A stretch of 64,000 nucleotides of DNA from Mycolicibacterium sp. CBMA 226 (GTDB lineage Bacteria > Actinomycetota > Actinomycetes > Mycobacteriales > Mycobacteriaceae), in the NCBI RefSeq assembly GCF_009729075.1, contig NZ_VTGY01000017.1, forward strand, positions 1 through 64,000. The letters are read 5' to 3'. This document shows positions 9,386-17,651 of the stretch, piece after piece. Within the stretch, counting starts at the first letter, position 1; each line of letters begins with the position of its first letter. A program made the position numbers and the translations under genes. The notes under the pieces were generated by a model. That model made no database searches. It was not told the origin of the DNA and worked only from the letters and a program-made list of their open reading frames with translations.

Positions 9386-10930
9386 ATGCCCGACGAACCG
9401 TTGCGCGACGATCACACCGAGCTCCTGCGCCGGCGGGCACTCACCGAAGACGCCGCCCGGCCGGACGCCGTCCAACGTCGACATGACGCCGGCGGCCGGA
9501 CCGCCCGCGAGAACATCCTCGACCTGGTAGACGACGGCAGCTTCGTCGAGTACGGCCGGTTCGCCATCGCCGCGCAACGGGCGCGCCGGGAGCTCGACGA
9601 CCTGATCGCGCGCACTCCGGCCGACGGCCTCGTGGCCGGCACGGCCCACGTCGACGGCCACCCGTGTGCGGTGTTGTCCTACGACTACACGGTGCTGGCC
9701 GGCACCCAGGGCGCCCTCGGACACCTCAAGAAGGACCGGCTGTTCGAACTGATCGAGCGCATGAAGCTGCCGACGGTGTTCTTCGCGGAGGGTGGCGGTG
9801 GGCGCCCCGGTGACACCGACCACCCGACGGTGTCGTCGCTCGACGTCCGCGCCTTCGCGTTGTGGGCCGGTTTGTCCGGCGTGGTGCCGCGGATCGCGGT
9901 GGTCAAGGGCCGCTGTTTCGCGGGCAATGCGGTGATCGCCGGCTGTTCGGATCTGATCGTCGCGACGGAGGACACGTCGATCGGCATGGGTGGCCCGGCG
10001 ATGATCGCCGGCGGCGGGCTCGGCGACATCGTTCCCGATGCCGTCGGCCCGATCTCGGTGCAGGCGCCCAACGGCGTCGTCGACGTGGTGGTGCCCGACG
10101 AGGCGGCGGCGGTCTCGGTCGCCCGGCAGTTGCTCGGCTACTTCCGTGGGCCCACCGCACCCGGCACCGCACCGGACCAAACCGTTTTGCGCACAATCGT
10201 TCCCGAGCGCGCCCGGCGCGCCTACCAGGTCGCACCGATCATCGAGACGCTCGCCGACGAAGGCTCCGTCACCTTCCTGCGGCAGAAGTTCGCACCCGAG
10301 CTGGTGACCGCGCTGGCCCGTATCGAGGGACGCCCGGTGGGCGTGATCGCGAACAACACCATGGTCATGGCCGGCGCCATCACCGCCGCGGCGTCCGACA
10401 AGGCGGCCCGCTTCCTGCAACTCTGTGATGCGTTCGGGATTCCTGTGGTGTCCCTCGTCGACTGCCCGGGTTTCATGGTGGGGCCCGCGGCGGAGGCCGA
10501 GGCGCTGGTCCGCCGCGGGTCGCGGCTGCTGGTCGCCGGCGCGGCCTTGCGGGTCCCGCTGATCGCGGTGATCCTGCGCCGCGGTTATGGCCTTGGCGCA
10601 CAGGCAATGTGCGGTGGCAGCCTGCATGAACCGTTGCTGACGGTGGCCTGGCCGGGGGCACATCTCGGTCCCATGGGGCTGGAAGGCGCGGTTCGGCTCG
10701 GGCTGCGTAAGGAGCTCGAAGCCATCGCCGACGACGACGCCCGCGAGCAGGCGGTGCGGGACGCCACTGCAGCCGCCCAGGCCAACGCCGCGGCTCTCAA
10801 TGCGGCGTCGATGTTCGAGATCGACGATGTCATCGACCCCGCCGAGACCCGGGCATTGATCGCCGCGACGCTGGCGACCGCCGAGCCCGCAGGCCTGGCA
10901 CCGCGGCGAAGTTACGTCGACACCTGGTAA
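9386..10930 (+). CDS. Acyl-CoA carboxylase carboxyltransferase (AccD-like) subunit
   Basis: The 514-residue protein has two crotonase-fold carboxyltransferase domains. The N-half contains ENILDLVDDGSFVEYG, FFAEGGGGRPGD and the oxyanion loop SIGMGGPAMIAGGGLG; the C-half contains GRPVGVIANN, DCPGFMVGP, RRGYGLGAQAM and GPMGLEGAVRLG. It would transfer carboxyl from biotin to an acyl-CoA. No biotin carboxylase or biotin carrier gene lies nearby, so the partner must be elsewhere. Start at 9386 (MPDEPLRDDHTELL) is chosen because earlier in-frame codons overlap the divergent SRPBCC gene. Confidence 0.85.
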   Translation: MPDEPLRDDHTELLRRRALTEDAARPDAVQRRHDAGGRTARENILDLVDDGSFVEYGRFAIAAQRARRELDDLIARTPADGLVAGTAHVDGHPCAVLSYDYTVLAGTQGALGHLKKDRLFELIERMKLPTVFFAEGGGGRPGDTDHPTVSSLDVRAFALWAGLSGVVPRIAVVKGRCFAGNAVIAGCSDLIVATEDTSIGMGGPAMIAGGGLGDIVPDAVGPISVQAPNGVVDVVVPDEAAAVSVARQLLGYFRGPTAPGTAPDQTVLRTIVPERARRAYQVAPIIETLADEGSVTFLRQKFAPELVTALARIEGRPVGVIANNTMVMAGAITAAASDKAARFLQLCDAFGIPVVSLVDCPGFMVGPAAEAEALVRRGSRLLVAGAALRVPLIAVILRRGYGLGAQAMCGGSLHEPLLTVAWPGAHLGPMGLEGAVRLGLRKELEAIADDDAREQAVRDATAAAQANAAALNAASMFEIDDVIDPAETRALIAATLATAEPAGLAPRRSYVDTW

Positions 10931-10935
10931 GTCCC

Positions 10936-10996
10936 GTTGACCCTGAAGCGACGGCGCAAAAGTGCGAGTAGCGGGCGCCCTGGTTACAGCGTCAAC
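10936..10996. terminator. Candidate hairpin between convergent genes
   Basis: GTTGACCCTG (10936-10945) pairs in nine of ten positions with CAGCGTCAAC (10987-10996), around a GC-rich centre, in the 72-base gap between the carboxyltransferase stop and the convergent oxidoreductase stop. There is no T-tract. Confidence 0.3.
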
Positions 10997-11002
10997 TGCC
11001 GA

Positions 11003-12103
11003 TCAGTCGCGCACGCCCCGATACAGCTGCCGGCGCACCACGAAGCGCTGCAGCACCCGGTCGACCGTCCACGCCGGGAAGCGGACCGCCTGCCCCCACG
11101 GGGTGAACACCTCCAGCCCATCGGGCTGCGGGCCCAGCACCGAGCCCCATCGCACGGCGGGCGGCCGGTAGCGACGTAGCTTGCGAGACTTCAACTGGGC
11201 CAGAATGTTTCGCGCCACAAGCGCACCACCACCGTTGCGTGCCGACGTCCGCAGCGGATCCGTGGCAGCAACATCGCCGACCGCAAAAACACCAAGGTAC
11301 CCGGGCACCGTCAGCTCCGGGGTGACGCGGACGAAGCCGTCGTCGTCGAGTATCTCGGCCGGCAGCCATCCAGTGTTCGGCCGGACCCGCCCGACCGCCC
11401 ACAGCACCGCATCGACATCGGCGTCCGGTTGCCCGGTGCTGAATTCGATTGGCCCGGTGGTTATTTCGTCGCGGTGCGGCGGCAGGATCGCGCGGTGCCC
11501 CAGATGCAGCCGGACGCCCAACTCCGCGAGCCGCTGCGCGACGCGCACCTGGGTCCCGGCGTGGTACCCCGGAAGTATCTGAGCGCCAGGGAAATACAGC
11601 TCGATCACCTTGTCCGGCCAGGTGCGCGCCAAGTTCCCGGCGCTGCTCACCGCCGTGGCACCGCCACCCACCACGGCGATGCGCCGGGCACAGGCCAGCC
11701 GTTCATGGGTGTCCTGCAGGTCTGCCGCGACGTCGTCGGCCGTCTGCAGCGTCGGCCGGCGCCAGAAACCGTTGGTGGTTCCGGTCGAGATCACCAGCAC
11801 ATCGAACGGCTCGGTGGTCTCGGTCCCGTCGGCGGCGACCACCGTCACTGTGCGGCCGTCCAGATCGGCACCGGTCAAGGCCCCGTGCACGATTCGCACG
11901 CGATCCAGGCCGCGGAACCGCCGGAAACCGATGAAATAGTCTCGCGCCCAGTCGTTCGGTCGCGAGACGCGCATGCCGAGTTCCTGCCCGCTGACCAGTC
12001 CGTCCTTGACCGAGATGCCGACGACGTCCGCGTGCGGGGCCAGGCGGACAGCGGCGAGGATGCCGCTGTCGCCCAGCCCGGCGACGACGATGCGTGTGCG
12101 CAA
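11003..12103 (-). CDS. FAD-dependent pyridine nucleotide-disulfide oxidoreductase (NDH-2/AIF-like)
   Basis: The 366-residue protein has an N-terminal FAD-binding Rossmann fold (RIVVAGLGDSGILAAV), a second NAD(P)-binding Rossmann fold (RIAVVGGGATAVSSAGNLA) and the C-terminal FAD motif GYLGVFAVGDVAA. The family includes type II NADH dehydrogenases and AIF-like quinone reductases; there is no redox disulfide. A TTG at 12103, one base after the SDR stop, gives the natural N-terminus at the Rossmann strand; an ATG at 12136 would overlap the SDR by 32 bases. The start is therefore uncertain. It is probably co-transcribed with the SDR. Confidence 0.75.
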   Translation of the reverse strand: MRTRIVVAGLGDSGILAAVRLAPHADVVGISVKDGLVSGQELGMRVSRPNDWARDYFIGFRRFRGLDRVRIVHGALTGADLDGRTVTVVAADGTETTEPFDVLVISTGTTNGFWRRPTLQTADDVAADLQDTHERLACARRIAVVGGGATAVSSAGNLARTWPDKVIELYFPGAQILPGYHAGTQVRVAQRLAELGVRLHLGHRAILPPHRDEITTGPIEFSTGQPDADVDAVLWAVGRVRPNTGWLPAEILDDDGFVRVTPELTVPGYLGVFAVGDVAATDPLRTSARNGGGALVARNILAQLKSRKLRRYRPPAVRWGSVLGPQPDGLEVFTPWGQAVRFPAWTVDRVLQRFVVRRQLYRGVRD

Positions 12104-12104
12104 G

Positions 12105-12896
12105 TCAGGGCAGGATCGAGTCGACGTAGCCACCATCGGCGCGGACGGCAGCTCCGGTGGTTGCCGAGGACTGTGCCGAACTGAGGTAGACGACCACGTT
12201 GGCGATCTCCTCGGGCTCAATCAGCCTGCGCAGCAACGATTGTGGTCGGTATTTGATCATGAACTCGCGCTGCGCCTCGTCCCACGGCAGGTTCTTGTCG
12301 ACCAACTGATAGACGAAGTCCTCGACGCCGCCGGTGTGCGTCGGCCCGGCGATCACCGAGTTCACCGTGACGCCGGTGCCGGCAGCATCCTTGGCGAATC
12401 CGCGGGTCACCGCCAGCAGCGCGGTCTTCGACGTCCCGTAGTGGATCATTTCTTCCGGGATGACGATCGCCGAGTCGCTGGCGATCTGGATCATGCGGCC
12501 CCAGCCACGTTCGGTCATCCCGGGCAGGTAGGTCCGGATGAGCCGGACGGCCGACAGCACGTTCACCTCGAAATAGGTGCGCCACTGCTCGTCAGTGATC
12601 TCCCGCGCGGGGACCGAGCCGAAGATGCCGAGGTTGTTCACCAGGATGTCGACGTCCGGAAGTTGTTGCGTGAGTTGAGCTACGCCCTCCTCCGTCGTGA
12701 CATCCGCGGCGACGCCGGCAACGTCGGTAAGTCCCTTCCCGGCCAGCTCGGCGACCGCCGCCTGGACTCGTTCCGCGCTGCGTCCGTTCACCGCCACCCG
12801 GGCGCCGCTGGCGGCCAGTCCTTCGGCGATGGCCAGCCCGATGCCCTGGGTGGACCCGGTAACCAAGGCGGTCTTGCCGGTCAGATCAATGTGCAC
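12105..12896 (-). CDS. Short-chain dehydrogenase/reductase (SDR)
   Basis: This is a 263-residue classical SDR. It has the cofactor motif TGSTQGIG, NNLGIFG (the NNAG equivalent), the catalytic serine region QIASDSAIV and YGTSK with the catalytic Tyr and Lys. It would oxidise or reduce an alcohol/ketone substrate with NAD(P); the specificity is not apparent. The FAD oxidoreductase follows after one base, suggesting a two-gene operon. It diverges from the propeller gene with a 97-base gap. Confidence 0.9.
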   Translation of the reverse strand: MHIDLTGKTALVTGSTQGIGLAIAEGLAASGARVAVNGRSAERVQAAVAELAGKGLTDVAGVAADVTTEEGVAQLTQQLPDVDILVNNLGIFGSVPAREITDEQWRTYFEVNVLSAVRLIRTYLPGMTERGWGRMIQIASDSAIVIPEEMIHYGTSKTALLAVTRGFAKDAAGTGVTVNSVIAGPTHTGGVEDFVYQLVDKNLPWDEAQREFMIKYRPQSLLRRLIEPEEIANVVVYLSSAQSSATTGAAVRADGGYVDSILP

Positions 12897-12993
12897 AGTC
12901 TGCCTCCGATGATTTCACGGGTCGGTGCAACGCTAGCCGCCCGTCAAACATTTCAGTAGCGTCTGCGTCGAGCCGTCCGAACCAGGGAGCGTC

Positions 12994-13887
12994 GTGACCG
13001 AACTGCTGGTGCTGCACATTGCCAAACGCGAGATCCTGGCGGTCTCGCTTGACGACTCAAGCGTGCGGACGGTGGTCACCGACGTCGACGAGACGCCCGA
13101 CGGAATCGTCGTCGACCAGGCTCGGGGCCACATCTACTGGACCAACATGGGTGTGCCTGACCCCGAATCCGGACGCGGTGCCTTTTCGACGTTCTTCACT
13201 CGCAACGGGTCCGTCGAGCGGGTCAATCTGGACGGTTCGGATCGGCAGACCATCGTGTCGCGAGGTGCATTCACCACGGGAAAGCAGCTGACCGCCGATT
13301 TCGACGCCGGACTGCTGTACTGGTGCGACCGCGAAGGCATGCAGGTGCTGCGGTGCCGATTGGACGGTTCCGGCTTGGAGACGCTGGTGGTGGCGGGCAC
13401 CGATGCGCAGGATCCACGGAACCACTGTGTGGGCATCGCAGTCGACCGTGTCAACAAGCTGATCTACTGGACGCAGAAGGGCGCTCCTGACGCCGGCGAG
13501 GGACGAATCTTCCGCTGCGGCACCGAAATTCCGGCTGGGCAGACGGCCACTGACCGCCGTGACATCGAGCTGCTGTGGCAGGACCTGCCCGAGCCCATCG
13601 ACCTCGATCTCGACAATTCCCAGAACCTCGTGTGGACGGACCGCGGCGCCGAACCCGACGGCAATACCCTGAACCGCGGTCGGGTCCAGCCCGAGGTCGG
13701 AGCGTACGAGATCCTGTCCCGCGGTTACCAGGAAGCAATTGGACTGGCCACCCCCGATTACACGACGTACTACGTGAGCGAGCTGCGCTCCGGCGGCATC
13801 CGTGTGGTGAATCTCGCCAACGGGAGCGACCGCGAGCTGGCGCAATTGGGCCCCGGTGTCACCGGGATCGCCTTGGTCGAGAGCTAG
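12994..13887 (+). CDS. YWTD/SMP-30-like beta-propeller protein
   Basis: This is a 297-residue cytoplasmic protein with no signal peptide. It carries repeated blades marked by IYWTNMG, LYWCDREG, IYWTQKG and VWTDRG, spaced about 40-60 residues apart, as in LDL-receptor YWTD propellers. The repeats contain VNLDGSDRQTIV and CRLDGSGLETLV, the usual strand pattern. The start is GTG at 12994 with AGGGAGC upstream. The function is unknown; related bacterial genes are annotated as sugar lactonase-like. It converges on ilvD with a 31-base gap. Confidence 0.75.
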   Translation: MTELLVLHIAKREILAVSLDDSSVRTVVTDVDETPDGIVVDQARGHIYWTNMGVPDPESGRGAFSTFFTRNGSVERVNLDGSDRQTIVSRGAFTTGKQLTADFDAGLLYWCDREGMQVLRCRLDGSGLETLVVAGTDAQDPRNHCVGIAVDRVNKLIYWTQKGAPDAGEGRIFRCGTEIPAGQTATDRRDIELLWQDLPEPIDLDLDNSQNLVWTDRGAEPDGNTLNRGRVQPEVGAYEILSRGYQEAIGLATPDYTTYYVSELRSGGIRVVNLANGSDRELAQLGPGVTGIALVES

Positions 13888-13918
13888 CTCGCCGGAACCG
13901 ACCGGCCGGAGAACGCCG

Positions 13919-15832
13919 TCAACGCTGCGTTGTAGCGGCACCAGCCGCCGCGAATCGAGCCAGCGCCCCGGCGGCTCGGCTCGCGGCCTCGATCCCCGAC
14001 ACGTCGCGCACTGCTCCCTGGTCGGCCGAGAGAGCCATTGCGGCGTAGGCCCGCAGCGCCGGCGACACCGCGCGGTCCCGGCGCTGCGGCCAGTACCCGC
14101 CGCCCTGTTCCAGCCGGAGCCGGCGGGCGTCGAGTTCGGCTGCGTCGACGCGCAATTCGATGCGACGGGCCGGGATGTCGATGTCGATGCGGTCCCCGTC
14201 CTGCACCAGGGCGATGACACCGCCGGCCGCCGCCTCCGGCGAGATGTGGCCGATCGACAACCCCGACGATCCGCCGGAGAACCGCCCATCGGTGATCAGC
14301 GCACACACCTTGGCCAGCCCGACACCTTTGAGATACGAGGTGGGATAGAGCATTTCCTGCATCCCCGGTCCACCGCGCGGGCCTTCATAGCGCACGACGA
14401 CGACGTCACCGGGCCGCACCCGGCCGCTCAGGATGACGTCCTGCGTCTCCTCCTGGGATTCGACGAGAACGGCCGGTCCGCTGAAGCGCAGGATCGAGTC
14501 GTCGACGCCGGCGGTCTTCACCACGCACCCGCCCTCGGCGAGGTTTCCGCGCAGGATGGCCAGCCCGCCATCCGCCGAATACGCATGCGCGACATCGCGA
14601 ATGCAGCCCGACTCCGCGTCGCGGTCGAGGCTTTCCCAGCGGCACGACTGGGAGAAGGCCGAACTGGACCGCACCCCGCCCGGCGCGGCGTGGAACAGGT
14701 CCACGGCCTCGTCCGAGACCGTGGGAGATCGCGTGTCCCACTTCTCGAGCCACGCCGTGAGCGATTCGGCGTGGACCGCGTGCACATCGGTGTCCAGCAG
14801 GCCCGCCCGCAACAGCTCACCCATGACCGCGGGGATGCCACCGGCCCGGTGCACGTCCTCCATGAGGTACCTGCCGTTGGGGGCGACCTTGCAGATGCAC
14901 GGGATTCGGGTCGATAGCGCCTCGATGTCGGCCAGATCGAAATCCACCTCCGCTTCGCGTGCTGCGGCGAGCAGGTGCAGGATGGTGTTGGTTGATCCGC
15001 CCATCGCGATATCGACCACCATGGCGTTGGAAAACGCTGCGGCAGAGGCGATGTTGCGGGGCAGCGCGCTCTCGTCGTCCTCGTCGTAGTAGCGCCGGAC
15101 CAGGTCCATGACGGCAGCACCGGCGTCCTCGTAGAGCCGGCGGCGGGCCGTATGGGTCGCCAGTGTCGTGCCGTTGCCCGGCAGGGCCAGCCCGATCGCC
15201 TCCGTGAGGCAGTTCATCGAGTTTGCGGTGAACATGCCGGAGCACGACCCGCAGGTCGGGCACGCCGCGGACTCGACGCGCTCCAGGTCGGCGTCGGAGA
15301 CGTCGGGAGCGACCGCGTCGGTCATCGCCGAGATCAGGTGCAGGCCGGTGCGCACCGTGCCGTCGACGAGCGTCGCCGTGCCGCCCTCCATCGGGCCGCC
15401 GGACACGAACACCGTCGGCACGTTCAACCGCAGCGCGGCCATGAGCATGCCGGGAGTGATCTTGTCGCAGTTGGAGATACAGACCAGCGCATCGGCTCGG
15501 TGCGCGTTGACCATGTATTCGATCGAATCGGCGATCAGGTCGCGGGAAGGCAGTGAGTACAGCATGCCGTCGTGGCCCATGGCGATACCGTCATCGACAG
15601 CGATCGTGTTGAATTCCCGCGCTATGCCACCCGCCGCCTGCACGCCCTGGCAGACGATGCGCCCCACCGGCTGCAGATGAGTGTGACCGGGCACGAACTC
15701 GGTGAAACTGTTGGCAACGGCCACAATTGGCTTGCCGAAATCGGTGCCGGACACCCCGGCCGCACGGAGCAGGGCCCGCGCGCCGGCCATGTTCCGGCCG
15801 TGGGTGACGGTTCTGGATCTCAATTCGGGCAT
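13919..15832 (-). CDS. ilvD: Dihydroxy-acid dehydratase, Escherichia-type
   Basis: IlvD dehydrates 2,3-dihydroxy-3-methylbutanoate (and the isoleucine analogue) to the 2-oxoacid in branched-chain amino-acid synthesis. The 637-residue protein begins [20 protein letters not shown] and follows the E. coli enzyme closely by remembered sequence: [65 protein letters not shown] and [15 protein letters not shown]. The usual mycobacterial IlvD (Rv0189c type, about 575 residues, different N-terminus) is a distinct subfamily, so this is probably a second, specialised or acquired copy. EDD-family sugar-acid dehydratase activity is possible. An upstream ATG at 15841 is an alternative start. A helix-turn-helix regulator diverges 83 bases away. 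Confidence 0.9.
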   Translation of the reverse strand: MPELRSRTVTHGRNMAGARALLRAAGVSGTDFGKPIVAVANSFTEFVPGHTHLQPVGRIVCQGVQAAGGIAREFNTIAVDDGIAMGHDGMLYSLPSRDLIADSIEYMVNAHRADALVCISNCDKITPGMLMAALRLNVPTVFVSGGPMEGGTATLVDGTVRTGLHLISAMTDAVAPDVSDADLERVESAACPTCGSCSGMFTANSMNCLTEAIGLALPGNGTTLATHTARRRLYEDAGAAVMDLVRRYYDEDDESALPRNIASAAAFSNAMVVDIAMGGSTNTILHLLAAAREAEVDFDLADIEALSTRIPCICKVAPNGRYLMEDVHRAGGIPAVMGELLRAGLLDTDVHAVHAESLTAWLEKWDTRSPTVSDEAVDLFHAAPGGVRSSSAFSQSCRWESLDRDAESGCIRDVAHAYSADGGLAILRGNLAEGGCVVKTAGVDDSILRFSGPAVLVESQEETQDVILSGRVRPGDVVVVRYEGPRGGPGMQEMLYPTSYLKGVGLAKVCALITDGRFSGGSSGLSIGHISPEAAAGGVIALVQDGDRIDIDIPARRIELRVDAAELDARRLRLEQGGGYWPQRRDRAVSPALRAYAAMALSADQGAVRDVSGIEAASRAAGALARFAAAGAATTQR

Positions 15833-15915
15833 GACGTCCATGGTGGTGGGCGGCACGCGACAAGCGAAGACGGTGTTGCCTCTAGTACTGCCACTACCCG
15901 TCTTAACATTGAGCG

Positions 15916-16752
15916 ATGTCCAACCCGGCCGCCCGCGCAGAGCTGGGCGGGTTCCTGCGGATGCGCCGCGAATCGGTGGACCGCTCCGAGCACGATCTGC
16001 CGCCCATCCGGGGCCGCCAGACCGGTCTCCGCCGTGAGGAAGTGGCGTTCCTGTCCGCCATCAGCGTCACCTGGTACACGTGGCTGGAGCAAGGTCGTGA
16101 CATCAATCCGTCGCGGCAGGTGCTCGACGCCATCGGAGAAACGCTGCGGCTCTCACCCGCCGATCAGACGTACCTGCTGTCACTGGCCGGCTTCTCACCG
16201 GGCGGCGCCCAGCTCACGCCAGATCCCGGCGACCCGCCCGATCATCTGCTCCGCCTTCTGGAGGCGTTCGGCCGGTCACCGGCCTTCGCGATCGATCACG
16301 ATTGGGAGATCACGGCATGGAACCGTGCCTATGCGGCGCTGTATCCGCGGGTAAAGACGGTCGTTCGCAAGCATCGCAATCTGCTGTGGCTGGTGTTCAC
16401 CGATCCGTCGATCCGACAGCTGATGCCAGACTGGGAGGTGGAGAGCCGGCGCTTCGTTTCGGAGTACCGCATCCAGAACGGCGCCCGCCTCGCCGAGCCG
16501 GCAGTCGTCACGCTGCTCGACCGGTTGCGCGCGGAAAGCGACGAATTCGAGCGTGTCTGGAACGACCACACCATCGAAGGCTTTCAGACGCGCATCCGTC
16601 GGTTCGCCCATCGGGCACTCGGCGACCTCGAGCTGGAGTATCACCGGCTGACCCCGGCCGACATGCCGGATCTCAACGTCGTCGTCTACACCCCGGCCAA
16701 CCCGGAGGCAGACCGGCAGCTGGACCGGATCTGGGGCGGCGAGCGCGGCTAG
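15916..16752 (+). CDS. XRE-type regulator with MmyB-like ligand-binding domain
   Basis: The 278-residue protein has an N-terminal helix-turn-helix (about 8-75, [40 protein letters not shown] read across the helices) and a C-terminal MmyB-like domain (about 105-275, [32 protein letters not shown]). MmyB domains are PAS-like and bind small ligands, reportedly fatty acids. It diverges from ilvD, and the intergenic segment holds TAGTACTGCCACTA at 15883-15896, a weak inverted repeat that might be its site. It overlaps the convergent amidase gene by four bases. Confidence 0.88.
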   Translation: MSNPAARAELGGFLRMRRESVDRSEHDLPPIRGRQTGLRREEVAFLSAISVTWYTWLEQGRDINPSRQVLDAIGETLRLSPADQTYLLSLAGFSPGGAQLTPDPGDPPDHLLRLLEAFGRSPAFAIDHDWEITAWNRAYAALYPRVKTVVRKHRNLLWLVFTDPSIRQLMPDWEVESRRFVSEYRIQNGARLAEPAVVTLLDRLRAESDEFERVWNDHTIEGFQTRIRRFAHRALGDLELEYHRLTPADMPDLNVVVYTPANPEADRQLDRIWGGERG

Positions 16753-17549
16753 GTGGCTTGGATGAACGCCGCGATACCCCGGGCAACAGCGTTGGCAATC
16801 CCCTGCTGACCCTGCTGAGACGACAGCAGCGCGGCATCCTGGGGGTTCTTCATGTTGCCGCACTCGACCAGGATCGACGGATACTGCGCGAGGTTCAGGC
16901 CGGTGAGGTCCGCACGTCCATACAGACCGTTGCTACCGATGTACGTGGCCGGCGTCAGTCCCCCCGCCACCAACTGGTCGCGCATGATCTGCGCGAACCT
17001 GACAGATGGCCCCGCCTGGACCTGGTTGAGCGGGGGCGCGGAGTAGTTGACGTGGAAACCGTGGCCGTCGGCGGGTCCGCCGTCGGCGTGAATCGACACG
17101 ACGGCATTGGGGCGCATGGCGTTCGCCATCGCCGCGCGCTGGTCCACACACGCAGCGAGGGCATTGTCGTTGTCCCTGGACAGACCCACCTGTACTCCGG
17201 CATTGATGAGCTCTTGCCGGATGAGCAACACCACATTCCACGTGAAGGTGTGTTCGGGAAAACCAGCGTTGGTCGAGGTGCCACTGGTCTGGCAGTCCTT
17301 GGTACCGCCACGGCCGGTGGGCACCTGCTTGGTGATCGAAGCGTCATTGGCTCCGTTGTGGCCTGGGTCGAGAAACACGATGGAACCAGCGAGGTTCTGC
17401 GCCTTGGCGGTCGGCGCTGTCAACGACGACACCACTGCGGGCATGCCGACCAGAACCGGTGCTGCCGCAGCCATTCTCAGCATGCGCCGGCGCGAGATGC
17501 AGCCGACGCCCTTGGCTTCCTCGTCTCTTTCACACGGACTACTGGTCAC
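16749..17549 (-). CDS. Secreted N-acetylmuramoyl-L-alanine amidase (Amidase_3, Rv3717/Ami1-like)
   Basis: The 266-residue protein cleaves the lactyl-amide bond between MurNAc and the stem peptide in peptidoglycan. The N-terminus has a twin-arginine-like signal (ISRRRMLRMAAAAPVLV, cleavage near AKA, residue 50). Zinc ligands are visible as His in DPGHNG, Glu in PEHTF and His in SIHADG, and the catalytic Glu in VECGNM. Two Cys in the insert (KDCQTSG and AACVDQ) may form a disulfide as in Rv3717. It lacks a separate cell-wall-binding domain, like its M. tuberculosis counterpart. Confidence 0.92.
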   Translation of the reverse strand: MTSSPCERDEEAKGVGCISRRRMLRMAAAAPVLVGMPAVVSSLTAPTAKAQNLAGSIVFLDPGHNGANDASITKQVPTGRGGTKDCQTSGTSTNAGFPEHTFTWNVVLLIRQELINAGVQVGLSRDNDNALAACVDQRAAMANAMRPNAVVSIHADGGPADGHGFHVNYSAPPLNQVQAGPSVRFAQIMRDQLVAGGLTPATYIGSNGLYGRADLTGLNLAQYPSILVECGNMKNPQDAALLSSQQGQQGIANAVARGIAAFIQAT

Positions 17550-17651
17550 TCACTGGATGCTACGGACCGACCCTGGGAGCAACGCCGAGGGACCAGACAC
17601 GGTTCCGTCACGAAGCCATAACTTCTCTCGCGTTCGGCGTACGGTCGAGAT

